This document shows, piece after piece, positions 44,828 through 53,676 of a stretch of DNA of 64,000 bases; positions within the stretch are counted from its first letter, which is position 1; each line of letters begins with the position of its first letter. The stretch lies in NCBI GenBank assembly GCA_963716235.1, contig CAVQTE010000023.1, positions 36,736 to 100,735 on the forward strand, read 5' to 3'. The DNA comes from Sva-07 sp963716235 (GTDB lineage Bacteria; Actinomycetota; Acidimicrobiia; Acidimicrobiales; Ilumatobacteraceae). The notes under the pieces are model-generated. The model was not told where the DNA came from, searched no databases, and was given only the letters and a program-made list of their open reading frames with translations. The position numbers and the translations under genes are program-made.

Positions 44828-45187
44828 GTGTCGGCGTCGGCGCCGGACCGCTTCATGCGCAACGTCCTGCGCCTCCCCGAAGGACAGACGGCGACTGCCG
44901 CCGAGGCCCGGTCAGCGTTCCAGAAGTCGCTGTTCATCAGCACCTGCCGATGCCTCCTCATGTACATCGTGTTCCCATTCGTACTGCCCGCCGTGGGTAT
45001 CGCACGAGGGGTCGGCCCGTTCATCGGGGTCGTCATCGGCATCCTCGCCATCGTGTCGATCACCTACAGCATCCGGCGGTTCTGGCGGGCGAACCACTCG
45101 AAGCGCTGGCACTACACGATCTTCGGACTCACCATCATCGGGTTCCTGATCTTCCTCGCCTTCAAGGACATCGCCACCATCACCTGA
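44828..45187 (+). CDS. Small membrane protein of unknown family
   Basis: 119 residues. A short polar N-terminus (FMRNVLRLPEGQTATAAEARSAFQKS) is followed by three hydrophobic segments: CLLMYIVFPFVLPAVGIA, GPFIGVVIGILAIVSITY and TIFGLTIIGFLIFLAFK, with a basic loop (RRFWRANHSKRWH). GTG 44828 is assumed; an internal ATG (FMRN) 9 codons later would also preserve the conserved part. No function can be assigned. It lies between the HAD gene and the FeS subunit. Confidence 0.7.
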   Translation: MSASAPDRFMRNVLRLPEGQTATAAEARSAFQKSLFISTCRCLLMYIVFPFVLPAVGIARGVGPFIGVVIGILAIVSITYSIRRFWRANHSKRWHYTIFGLTIIGFLIFLAFKDIATIT

Positions 45188-45283
45188 GCGAACCCGGGCC
45201 GTTCGCGCCCTCGGTTGCAACCGGTGTCGGGAGATGGTGCATGATGTGCACCGGGCCGATGCCCGGACATCTCACCGCACGAC

Positions 45284-45760
45284 ATGGGGGCAACAGTGGA
45301 AATCACCGTCACGGTCAACGGCACACCGCAGACACACGACGTGGAGCCACGCCTCCTGCTCGTGCAGTACATCCGTGAGGTCGTCGGGCTGACCGGCACC
45401 AACATCGGCTGCGACACGTCGTCGTGCGGCGCCTGTTCGTTGCACCTCAACGGCGAGGCCGTCAAGAGCTGCACCGTGCTGGCCGTGCAGGCCGATGGCC
45501 AGGACATCCGAACGATCGAGGGCATGGCCGCCGCCGACGGCACGCTGCATCCGATGCAGCAGGCATTCATGGAGAACCACGGTCTGCAGTGCGGCTACTG
45601 CACGCCCGGCATGGTCATGGCCGCGACCAGCCTGCTCGAGGAGAACCCGAACCCGACCGAAGAGGACGTGCGACTCGGTCTCGAAGGCAACCTGTGCCGA
45701 TGCACCGGCTACCACAACATCGTGAAGTCCGTCCTCGCCGCCGCGTCGGCGAACGCCTGA
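45284..45760 (+). CDS. (2Fe-2S) small subunit of molybdenum hydroxylase (CoxS-like)
   Basis: 158 residues. The plant-type N-terminal [2Fe-2S] ligands are C43, C48, C51 and C63 (NIGCDTSSCGACSLHL ... KSC). The C-terminal four-helix [2Fe-2S] ligands are C103, C106, C138 and C140 (CGYC ... CRC). It passes electrons from the Moco site to FAD. The GTG at 45296 (preceded by GGGGG) may be the true start rather than ATG 45284. Order S-L-M differs from the common M-S-L. Confidence 0.95.
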   Translation: MGATVEITVTVNGTPQTHDVEPRLLLVQYIREVVGLTGTNIGCDTSSCGACSLHLNGEAVKSCTVLAVQADGQDIRTIEGMAAADGTLHPMQQAFMENHGLQCGYCTPGMVMAATSLLEENPNPTEEDVRLGLEGNLCRCTGYHNIVKSVLAAASANA

Positions 45761-45808
45761 GCAGCCGCACCGGCACCGTGTGACAACTGACTGGATGGGG
45801 GTCCAGCG

Positions 45809-48223
45809 ATGACCATGACCGAGGAGACGACCGCCACCCGGGTGATCGGCCAGCGCCTGCTCCGCAAGGAAGACCCGGTCCTCCTGACCGGTGAAGCCGT
45901 GTTCGCCAACGACATGAAGGTGCCCGGGGCGCTCCACATGGCCGTGCTGCGCAGCCCCTACGCCAGCGCCACGATCGTGTCGATCGACACCTCCGCGGCG
46001 GCCGCGATGCCCGGCGTCCGGGCCGTCTACACCGGCGCCGACCTCGCCGACCAGTGGGCGGCACCCATGCCCTGTGCGTGGGCCGTCACCGAGGACATGC
46101 TGAACCCGCCACATCATCCGATCGCCATCGACGCGGTCCACTACGTCGGCGACGGCGTGGCGGTGGTGCTCGCGGACACCGACACGATCGCCCACGACGC
46201 CATCGAGGCGATCGACGTCGAGTACGACTCGCGTGAACCGATCGTCGAACTCGAAGATGCCCTCTCCGACCGCGTGCTGGTCCACCCCGATCTCGCCACG
46301 AACTCGGCCTACACGTGGAATCTCCTCGTCGAGGAGACCGACGGCGCCGTCCAGAAGGCCTTCGACGACGCTGCGTACACGGTCAGCGAACGGTACGTCC
46401 AGCAGCGTCTCATCCCGATGGCGATGGAGCCGCGAGCCGTCGTGTCGATCCCGCAGCCGTTCGGCGGCGACGTCACGCTGTACACATCGACGCAGATCCC
46501 ACACGTACTCAAGGTGATGGTTGCCGTCACGCTCGGTGTGCCCGAGCACCAGTTGCGCGTGGTCGCCCCGGCCGTTGGTGGCGGCTTCGGCGCCAAGCTC
46601 GACGTGTACGCCGAGGAACTGCTGTGCGTCGCACTGTCACGCAAGCACGGCGTGCCGGTGCGCTGGAACGAGACCCGGTCGGAGAACACCGTCGCCACCA
46701 TCCAAGGGCGTGGCCAGATCCAGCACATCGAGCTCGCCGCCGACTCCAACGGCAAGCTGACCGCCGTTCGCGTCCGCCTCACCGCCGACATGGGCGCCTA
46801 CCTGCAACTGATCACGCCGGGCATCCCGATCCTCGGGGCCTTTCTGTACGCGGGCGTGTACGACCTCCCGAAGGCGTACGACTTCTCGTGCACCGGCGTC
46901 TTCACCAACCTCACCCCGACCGACGCCTATCGCGGCGCCGGGCGCCCCGAGGCGACGTACGCCATCGAGCGGGCCATGAACGCGCTCGCAGCCGTTGTGG
47001 GCGTCGACCCGCTCGAGTTCCGACGTCGCAACTTCATCCGCAAGGACCAGTTCCCGTACGAGGCGTTCACCGGGCTCGTCTACGACTCGGGCGACCACGA
47101 CGCGGCAGCCACCATCGCCGCCGACATGATCGACTACACCGGCGTGCGAGCGCGCCAGGCCGAGCAGAACGTCGAGGGCGCCACGAAGCGACTCGGGTTG
47201 GGGATCTCCAGCTACTTCGAGATGTGCGGCCTCGCGCCGTCGCGGGTGCTCGCCTCGCTCAACTATTCGGCCGGCGGCTGGGAAGCCGCGACCGTACGCA
47301 TCCTGCCGACATCCAAGGTGCAGGTCGTCACCGGCACGTCGCCCCACGGCCAGGGACACGAGACGTCGTGGTCGATGATCGTGGCCGACAAGCTCGGCAT
47401 CGATCCTGCCGACGTCGATGTCCTGCACTCCGACACCGCCATCGCCCCGCTCGGCATGGACACCTACGGCTCGCGCTCGCTCCCCGTCGGCGGCGTCGCC
47501 GTGTCGATGGCGTGCGACAAGGTGATCGACAAGGCCAAGCAGATCGCCGCGCACCAGATGGAGGCCAACGTCGACGACCTCGAATTCGCCGATGGCGTGT
47601 TCCGCGTGGCGGGATCGCCCGACAAGGAGATGCCGCTCGCCGCGATCGCCTTCGAGGCGTTCACCGCCCACAACCTCCCCGACGGCCTCGAGCCGAACCT
47701 CGAGGCGCAGGTCACCTACGACCCGCCCAACTTCTCGTGGCCGTTCGGAACGCACATGTGCCTCGTCGAGGTCGACACCGAGACCGGTGACGTCGACGTG
47801 CTGGCGTACGTGGCCGTCGACGACTGCGGCAATCAGGTCAACCCGATGATCGTCGAGGGCCAGGTGCACGGCGGCGTCGTCCAGGGCATCGCGCAGGCGT
47901 TGTACGAAGGCGCCGACTACGACTCGGACGGCAACCTGCGCACGTCGACCCTCGCCGAGTATCTCGTGCCGGCAGCCAGCGACGTGCCACCGATCACCAT
48001 CGGCCACTCGGTGACGCCGTCGCCGACGAACCCGCTCGGGGTGAAGGGTGTCGGCGAGGCCGGCACCATCGGATCGGCACCCGCCGTGATGAACGCCATC
48101 GTCGACGCGTTGTCGGGCCTCGGGGTCCACGACGTGGCGATGCCCGCCAGCCCGAACACGGTGTGGAATGCCATCCACGCCGCCCAATCCACCAGTATCA
48201 GCCCCAACGGAGGCCCCCAGTGA
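45809..48223 (+). CDS. Xanthine dehydrogenase family molybdopterin-binding large subunit (form II CoxL-like) B
   Basis: 804 residues. VIGQRLLRKEDPVLLTGEAVFANDM N-terminus; VGGGFGAKLD; active-site loop DAYRGAGRPEA near residue 373; TGTSPHGQGHETSW; GSRSLPVGGVAV; C-terminal GVGEAGTIGS with catalytic Glu near 749. As in the 40208 gene the loop is AYRGAGR, so this is a form II enzyme of unknown substrate. It is flanked directly by its FeS (45284) and FAD (48220) genes, which makes this the primary complex. Confidence 0.94.
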   Translation: MTMTEETTATRVIGQRLLRKEDPVLLTGEAVFANDMKVPGALHMAVLRSPYASATIVSIDTSAAAAMPGVRAVYTGADLADQWAAPMPCAWAVTEDMLNPPHHPIAIDAVHYVGDGVAVVLADTDTIAHDAIEAIDVEYDSREPIVELEDALSDRVLVHPDLATNSAYTWNLLVEETDGAVQKAFDDAAYTVSERYVQQRLIPMAMEPRAVVSIPQPFGGDVTLYTSTQIPHVLKVMVAVTLGVPEHQLRVVAPAVGGGFGAKLDVYAEELLCVALSRKHGVPVRWNETRSENTVATIQGRGQIQHIELAADSNGKLTAVRVRLTADMGAYLQLITPGIPILGAFLYAGVYDLPKAYDFSCTGVFTNLTPTDAYRGAGRPEATYAIERAMNALAAVVGVDPLEFRRRNFIRKDQFPYEAFTGLVYDSGDHDAAATIAADMIDYTGVRARQAEQNVEGATKRLGLGISSYFEMCGLAPSRVLASLNYSAGGWEAATVRILPTSKVQVVTGTSPHGQGHETSWSMIVADKLGIDPADVDVLHSDTAIAPLGMDTYGSRSLPVGGVAVSMACDKVIDKAKQIAAHQMEANVDDLEFADGVFRVAGSPDKEMPLAAIAFEAFTAHNLPDGLEPNLEAQVTYDPPNFSWPFGTHMCLVEVDTETGDVDVLAYVAVDDCGNQVNPMIVEGQVHGGVVQGIAQALYEGADYDSDGNLRTSTLAEYLVPAASDVPPITIGHSVTPSPTNPLGVKGVGEAGTIGSAPAVMNAIVDALSGLGVHDVAMPASPNTVWNAIHAAQSTSISPNGGPQ

Positions 48224-49044
48224 TTCCCGCTGCATTCGACTACGTCCGCGCCGAGTCGGCCGAGGAAGCCATCAGCCTCATCGGACAGCACGGTGACGAG
48301 GCCAAGTTCATCGCGGGTGGGCACAGCCTGCTCCCGATGATGAAGCTGCGCCTGGCCCAGCCGAGCGTGCTGATCGACATCGGCCGACTCAGCGATCTGT
48401 CCTACATCCGCGATGCCGGCGACCACATCGCCATCGGGGCGATGACGCGCCACATGGACGTCGAGACATCGGATGTCCTGAAGCAGCACGTGCCACTCCT
48501 CGCCCATGCCGCCGGCCACGTCGGCGACCCGCAGGTGCGGCACCGCGGCACCATCGGTGGCTCGATCGCCCACGCCGACCCGGCCTCCGATCTTCCCGCA
48601 ACCACGCTGGCACTCGGTGCCACCTACGTCGCCCAGGGTCCGAGCGGTACGCGTGAGATCGCGGCGAGCGACTTCTACCAGACGTTCTTCGAGTCGGCCC
48701 TCGAAGCCGACGAGGTGCTCACCGAGATCCGGGTGCCGAAGATGAACGGCGCCGGTTGGAGTTTCCAGAAGTTCAACCGTCGCGCCCAGGACTGGGCGAT
48801 CGTCGGCGTGGCCGCCTGGCGCAGCGGCGACCGAGCGGGTGTCGGCCTCGTCAACATGGGCGCCACACCGGTGCTCGCCACGAGCGTTGCTGCCGCCATC
48901 GCCGGCGGGGCCAGCGTCGCCGACGCCGCCGAACAGGCCGCAGCCGACGCCGATCCGCAAGCCGACCTCAACGCCAGCGTCGAGTACCGCCAGCACCTCG
49001 CCAAGGTGCTCACCCGCCGCGCCCTCGACGCCGCCTCCGCCTGA
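48220..49044 (+). CDS. FAD-binding medium subunit of molybdenum hydroxylase (CoxM-like)
   Basis: 274 residues. GTG start overlapping the large-subunit stop by 4 bp, with GGAGG upstream. FAD-binding motifs AGGHSLLPMMKLRLAQP and TIGGSIAHADPASDLPA are intact, and the C-terminal CO_deh_flav_C region (FQKFNRRAQDWAIVGVAAW) follows. It accepts electrons from the FeS subunit and passes them to an external acceptor. The transcript probably ends at the palindrome 8 bp downstream. Confidence 0.94.
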   Translation: MIPAAFDYVRAESAEEAISLIGQHGDEAKFIAGGHSLLPMMKLRLAQPSVLIDIGRLSDLSYIRDAGDHIAIGAMTRHMDVETSDVLKQHVPLLAHAAGHVGDPQVRHRGTIGGSIAHADPASDLPATTLALGATYVAQGPSGTREIAASDFYQTFFESALEADEVLTEIRVPKMNGAGWSFQKFNRRAQDWAIVGVAAWRSGDRAGVGLVNMGATPVLATSVAAAIAGGASVADAAEQAAADADPQADLNASVEYRQHLAKVLTRRALDAASA

Positions 49045-49052
49045 CCCGTTCC

Positions 49053-49085
49053 CGTAACGTTTGGTGTCAGACACCAAACGTTACG
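49053..49085. terminator. Palindrome with GTCAGAC core after the Mo-hydroxylase subunits
   Basis: Perfect 33-nt palindrome, arms CGTAACGTTTGGTGTC and complement around a central A. Relative to the copy at 15080 it differs only by GATT to GTTT with the compensating change in the other arm, so pairing is conserved. Unlike the other copies it lies between genes on the same strand. Confidence 0.7.
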
Positions 49086-49137
49086 CATGCGAACGTGACG
49101 ACGTCGCGATCGCGAGAACACGTGCGACACTGGGGCG

Positions 49138-49758
49138 ATGGTGACGACCGAGCCGGTGCCGACCGGCAACACGTACGACAAGTACGCCTCGACGAACCCG
49201 ATCGAACAGCGGATGATGCGCGGGTTCTTCGCCGCGTTCGACTCCATGCTCGACGCCGCGAGCGCCTCCGGCACACCACAGCGGATCCTCGAGATCGGCG
49301 TCGGCGAGGGCATCGTCACCACCCGGGTCATCGAACGATTCCCCTCGGCCAGCGTGCTCGGCCTCGACCTGCCCGACGACGAACTCGCCGAGAACTGGAA
49401 GGCACACGACCTGTCGTGCGTGTTCGGCGACGCCACCACGTTGCCGTTCCCCAACGATTCGTTCGACCTCGTTCTCGCCATCGAGGTGTTCGAGCATCTG
49501 GGCGACACCGCCGGCGCGCTCCACGAGCTGCATCGGGTGTGCTCGGGTTCACTGATCGCATCGGTGCCGTTCGAGCCGATCTGGCGCGCCGGCAACATGG
49601 CCCGCGGCCGCTACTGGCGCGAGCTCGGCAACACCCCGGGCCACATCAACCACTGGACCAACCGCGGCTTCGCGAAGCTCGTCGCCACCCAGTTCGACGT
49701 GGTCCAGACGGCCACGCCACTGCCATGGACGATGGTGCGCGCCACCCCGATCGAATGA
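49138..49758 (+). CDS. Class I SAM-dependent methyltransferase
   Basis: 206 residues. Motif I RILEIGVGEGIVTTRVI, acidic motif LGLDLPDDELAE, motif II/III region DATTLPFPNDSFDLVLAIEVFEHL and LHELHRVCSGSLIASVPFE: a Methyltransf_11-type domain. It is coupled (ATGA) to a flippase-like membrane protein and a family 2 glycosyltransferase, suggesting a role in a lipid-linked glycan or polyprenyl pathway rather than in the adjacent molybdenum hydroxylase. Confidence 0.85.
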   Translation: MVTTEPVPTGNTYDKYASTNPIEQRMMRGFFAAFDSMLDAASASGTPQRILEIGVGEGIVTTRVIERFPSASVLGLDLPDDELAENWKAHDLSCVFGDATTLPFPNDSFDLVLAIEVFEHLGDTAGALHELHRVCSGSLIASVPFEPIWRAGNMARGRYWRELGNTPGHINHWTNRGFAKLVATQFDVVQTATPLPWTMVRATPIE

Positions 49759-50717
49759 CCCGGTCGCGCCTCGTCAACCTGCTCGGCATCGCCATCGGCG
49801 TCGCCGGGCTGGCCTTCGTCGCTGTCAGGATCGTGCAGGATCGCGAGGCGATCGCCGACGCGCTCGAGTCATCCGAGCCCGTCTGGCTGGTCGTCGCCGT
49901 CCTCTTCGGTCTCGCGGCGATGACCCTCCTCGGCGTCAACTGGTTGCTCATCGTCCGCCACGGCGGCGCACCTGCACCGTGGCGCCGGGGGTTGTACTGG
50001 TTCTTCGTCGGCCAACTCGGCAAGTACGTGCCCGGGGGGATCTGGCCGATCGTGGGCCAGGCCGAACTGGCCCATCGTGATCGCACCCCCCGCCCGGTCG
50101 CCTACTGGTCGACGGCGATGTCGATGGTCGCCACGCTGCTCGGTGCCGTCGGGGTCGCAGCCATTGCCGGGATGGTGTCGCCCGCCGGGTCACGACTCGT
50201 CCCGATCCTGCTCGGCATCGGATTGATCGTCGGGTTCGTTGCGCTCGCGTCCCGGCGGATTCGCGCTGCACTGCACCGCCTCGCCGATCGTGTCACACTC
50301 ACGCGCGAACTGCGTCTGCCCGATGCGCGATGGTTCGCCGGCATCGTGGCCAGGTATCTCCCGGTGTGGGTGCTGTTCTCCGGCATGAACATCTTCTCGG
50401 CCCGCGCCCTCGGCGCCTCGCTCGACACCGACCTCGTCGTCACCTTGATCTACGCGACCTGCGTGTCGTGGATCGCCGGATTCGTCATCATCGGCCTGCC
50501 CGGCGGCCTCGGCGTTCGTGAGGCCGTGTTCATCTCGATGATGACCGCGCCGCTGGGCGCCGGCCTTGCCGTGTCGGTTGCGGTCATCAGCCGCGTCGTG
50601 TCGGTGGCGGTCGACCTCCTCGGCGCCGCCATCTCGGTACCGGTCAGTCGCACTGCGCCGCCCCCGGAGATCGGCCACGGCGAGGCCGAGACCACCACCA
50701 GTTACGCTGCGCCGTGA
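49755..50717 (+). CDS. Flippase-like membrane protein (UPF0104/LPG synthase TM family)
   Basis: 320 residues with about eight transmembrane helices. The family segments WFFVGQLGKYVPGGIWPIVGQAELAHR and GLPGGLGVREAVFISMM are clear; PGGLGVREA is the hallmark of UPF0104/AglD-type proteins. Family members are associated with glycolipid or lysyl-lipid translocation. It overlaps both neighbours by 1-4 bp, indicating a three-gene unit with the methyltransferase and glycosyltransferase. Confidence 0.88.
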   Translation: MTRSRLVNLLGIAIGVAGLAFVAVRIVQDREAIADALESSEPVWLVVAVLFGLAAMTLLGVNWLLIVRHGGAPAPWRRGLYWFFVGQLGKYVPGGIWPIVGQAELAHRDRTPRPVAYWSTAMSMVATLLGAVGVAAIAGMVSPAGSRLVPILLGIGLIVGFVALASRRIRAALHRLADRVTLTRELRLPDARWFAGIVARYLPVWVLFSGMNIFSARALGASLDTDLVVTLIYATCVSWIAGFVIIGLPGGLGVREAVFISMMTAPLGAGLAVSVAVISRVVSVAVDLLGAAISVPVSRTAPPPEIGHGEAETTTSYAAP

Positions 50718-51800
50718 TGTCGAGCCCCGTCAACACGGCTGAGCCGGTCAAGCCGGTCAAGCTGATCATCCAGATCCCGTGTTTCAACGAGGAGGAGACA
50801 CTGCCCCTCACGGTCGCCGATCTGCCCCGCGAGGTGCCAGGCGTCGACATCGTGGAATGGTTCGTCATCGACGACGGCAGCAGCGACGGCACGGTCGAGG
50901 TTGCACGGTCGCTCGGCGTCGACCACATCGTCTCGCACCCCCACAATCGTGGGCTGGCGGCGGCGTTCATGACCGGGCTCGACGCCTGCCTGCGCGCCGG
51001 CGCCACGGTGATCGTGAACACCGACGCCGACAACCAGTACCAGGGTTCGTCGATCGCCGACCTCGTCGCTCCTGTGCTGTCGGGCGACGCCGAGATGGTC
51101 GTCGGGGAACGGCCGATCGAAACGATCGACGACTTCTCGCGCACCAAGAAGCTGCTCCAACGACTGGGAAGCTCGGTCGTCCGACGGTTCTCCGGCACCG
51201 GGGTGCGCGACGCCGCGAGCGGTTTCCGGGCCTACACCCGCGACGCCGCCATGCGTGTCCAGGTCTTCGGTCGCTACACCTACACGATGGAAACGATCGT
51301 GCAGGCCGGGTGGAACGGCGTCGCCATCACCTCCGTGCCGATCGGCGTGAACCCCAAGACGAGGGAGTCGCGTCTGGTCAAGAGCACATCGCGCTACATC
51401 TGGCGGTCGTCGCAGTCGATCATCCGCAGCTTCGCGCTGTACAAGCCGTTCCGGTTCTTCTTCCTCATCGGCCTCGTCCCGTTCGTCATCGGCACGTTGC
51501 TGCATGCTGCGGTGGCTCGGGCTGTACCTCTTCGAGGACGACTACACGAGCCGGGTGCCGAGCCTCCTCGGCGGAATCGGCCTGATCGTGGTCGCCGCCC
51601 AGATCTGGGCCGTTGCATTCCTTGCCGACCTGCAAGCCGCGAACCGACGCGTCCTCGAAGACCTCCGGCTGCGCGCCCGCCGCATCGAGTACGGCGACGA
51701 CTCTGTCACAGCCGATCGAGCCAACCACCCCCAAAATTCGGAGTATCGCTCCGGGCCAGAACTCGATCTGGGTGATTCAGGAGCTGGAGCGAGGCGATGA
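50717..51800 (+). CDS. Family 2 glycosyltransferase (one frameshift)
   Basis: The N-terminal GT-A domain has IIQIPCFNEEETLPLTVADL, FVIDDGSSDGTVEVA, NTDADNQYQGSSIADLV (D-x-D metal site) and GTGVRDAASGFRAYTRDAA. It resembles undecaprenyl/dolichyl-phosphate sugar transferases. C-terminal helices (FRFFFLIGLVPFVIGTLL, then LGGIGLIVVAAQIWAVAFLADLQ in another frame) anchor it in the membrane. One indel near 51505 joins the parts. The last 95 bp overlap the convergent DUF2855 gene. A GTG at 50714 is an alternative start. Confidence 0.87.
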
Positions 51801-52855
51801 GGCCGCACGAAGGTGCGACGTCGCCGGCGTGGAGTTCGGTCCAGGCGGTCTGAGCGGCCGCAGGCCCACGGCGTTCGTCGATCGTGAGCCAGTCGTAGCT
51901 GTCGGCGATGAACGTCGTCAGCGCACCACGCATCCGCTGCTGGTATCCGTCGACACCCCACTCGGCAATTCGATCGGCAACCGCGCCCGGGGCGAAGAAC
52001 ATCTCCGGTGCCGGTCCGTGTTCCACCATGACGGGCGGGGCATCGTGGTGGCTCTTGCCGACCACCATCGAGTAGCGGACGTCGTCACCCAGACGAGCGT
52101 GCACGGCGGCCACAGCGGAGCCGAGTCCGGCCATGTCGATGACGACGCTCGGTACGAGGGCGATGTCGGTGAGCTCGTCGTACGTGACGACCTCGTCGTA
52201 GTACCCCACGCCGCGCACGAAGTCGACGTTGCCCGGCGAGGTGACTCCGACGAGTCGCACGCCGCCGGTGAGCTTGGCCGACGCCGCGTACCCGAGCGCC
52301 GTCTTGCTGCTGGCCGACAGCACGATTGCCTGCTCGGCTCCTCGGTACTCGTCAGCTGCGAAGAACGCGTCGGCCAGGAACCCGTGACGAACAGACCACG
52401 CAGGAGCGCATGGCGTCGGCTCGTCTGCGGCGCTGGTGGCCATCGGATCGCGGTCGGTGGCCGTGAATCCGCGGTAGACCGCGGCATGCGGAGCGCGGTG
52501 GGGGCCATCATCGCGGAAACCGTCGTGCGTGGGAACCGCCCGGACGTCGACACCGGTCGCCATCGGGTACCAGCCGTAGTAGCGCGAACCGACGGCGATG
52601 CCCTCGACATTCGACTCGGTGACACGGGCGTAACCCATCGCCGGCACGTTGCCCCATTCGGCGGTGACGGGGTAGAAGTCCCAGTAGGCGAGCATGTCGC
52701 CGAACTGGGCATAGGTGATGTTGTTCGCGGTGAGCGCGTACTGCTCGATGGCGAGACGGACGTGATCGGCGGCCAACTCGGCCTCGTCGACCTCGACGAG
52801 GCGGGTCGTGCCGATCGAGTGGCGGTCGACGTGGAGCGTGGTGCGAAGTGGACAT
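51706..52855 (-). CDS. DUF2855 family protein (frameshift near the start)
   Basis: About 380 residues. LAADHVRLAIEQYALTANNITYAQFGDMLAYWDFYP, followed by GYARVTESNVEGIAVGSRYYGWYPMA, is the DUF2855 hallmark and looks like a diverged medium-chain dehydrogenase. VLSASSKTALGYAASAKL replaces the usual GxGxxG. The protein probably begins MSTSH at ATG 52855, with one indel within the first ten codons before LHVDRHSIGTTRLVEV. Function unknown; often found with acyl-CoA and steroid catabolism genes. Reads with the SDR gene immediately upstream. Confidence 0.85.
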
Positions 52856-52882
52856 CGCCGGAGTCTCGCGTACGGCGGGCCG

Positions 52883-53611
52883 CTACAGCAGGCCGAGGTA
52901 CGCGCCTCCGTCGACGTGGAGCTGCACGCCGGTGGTGAACTTGGCCTGCTCGCTGCACAGGAATGCGGCGACCGCGCCGAAGTCGGCCGCCTCACCCATC
53001 CGCATCGAGCGTTGCTGCTCGTCGGAGTAGAGCTGTGTGACCCGGGGCGTCCGGTGCAGGCCCGGCTGGATGCTGTTGACCGTCACGCCGTCGTCGGCGA
53101 CCTCGAGCGCGAGGGTCTTGAGGAAGCCGGTTGCACCCGCACGCGCCGTGTTCGACAGGATCAGCTGGGCGATCGGCTGACGAACGGCGAGCGACGTGAT
53201 GGCGACCACCCTCCCCCATCGCCGCTCCTGCATGGCGGGGACGGCCGCCTTGCACATCGCCACCACCGACATCAGGTTGAGATCGAGCGCCGCCTGATAG
53301 GCGTCGACCGGCGTCGACGCGAAGGTCCCCGGCGGCGGCCCGCCGGCATTCGTGACGAGGATGTCGACCGCCCCGAGCGCGTCGACGGCCTGCTCGACGA
53401 ACGAGACCGAACCGTCGACGGTCGACACGTCGATCGCGAGCCCCACACAACCATGGCCGATCTGCTCCACCGCAGCGGCGAGCCGGTCGGCGTCGCGGCC
53501 ACAGATCACCACATGGGCACCCTCGGCGGCGAGTGCAACAGCCGTCGAGAGGCCGAGCCCCGATGACCCGGCGGCCACCGCCGCTCGTCGTCCAGTGATT
53601 CCGAGATCCAT
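52883..53611 (-). CDS. SDR family oxidoreductase, FabG-like with altered active site
   Basis: 242 residues. The cofactor loop AAGSSGLGLS (TGxxxGxG variant), CGRDADRL, VTNAGGPPPG (NAG) and ITSLAV (Ser) are present. Where Y-x-x-x-K is expected the sequence reads SNTARAGATGFLKTLA: the Lys is kept, the Tyr is absent. The C-terminal TTGVQLHVDGGAYLGLL is normal. Many actinobacterial SDRs of this subgroup share the change; catalysis must use another residue or differ. The gene is 27 bp upstream of DUF2855 on the same strand. Confidence 0.88.
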   Translation of the reverse strand: MDLGITGRRAAVAAGSSGLGLSTAVALAAEGAHVVICGRDADRLAAAVEQIGHGCVGLAIDVSTVDGSVSFVEQAVDALGAVDILVTNAGGPPPGTFASTPVDAYQAALDLNLMSVVAMCKAAVPAMQERRWGRVVAITSLAVRQPIAQLILSNTARAGATGFLKTLALEVADDGVTVNSIQPGLHRTPRVTQLYSDEQQRSMRMGEAADFGAVAAFLCSEQAKFTTGVQLHVDGGAYLGLL

Positions 53612-53676
53612 CAGCCAACCGTAGATCGCCGCACGGTCCGATTCCGACGCCGAGTAGATTCACGCCCAGTGAAATC

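Noticed and set aside
40208..49044. Aerobic CO dehydrogenase operon
   Set aside because: Gene order and maturation genes are cox-like, but both large subunits have AYRGAGR-type loops instead of the AYRCSFR that binds the Cu-S-Mo centre. CO oxidation is therefore not claimed.
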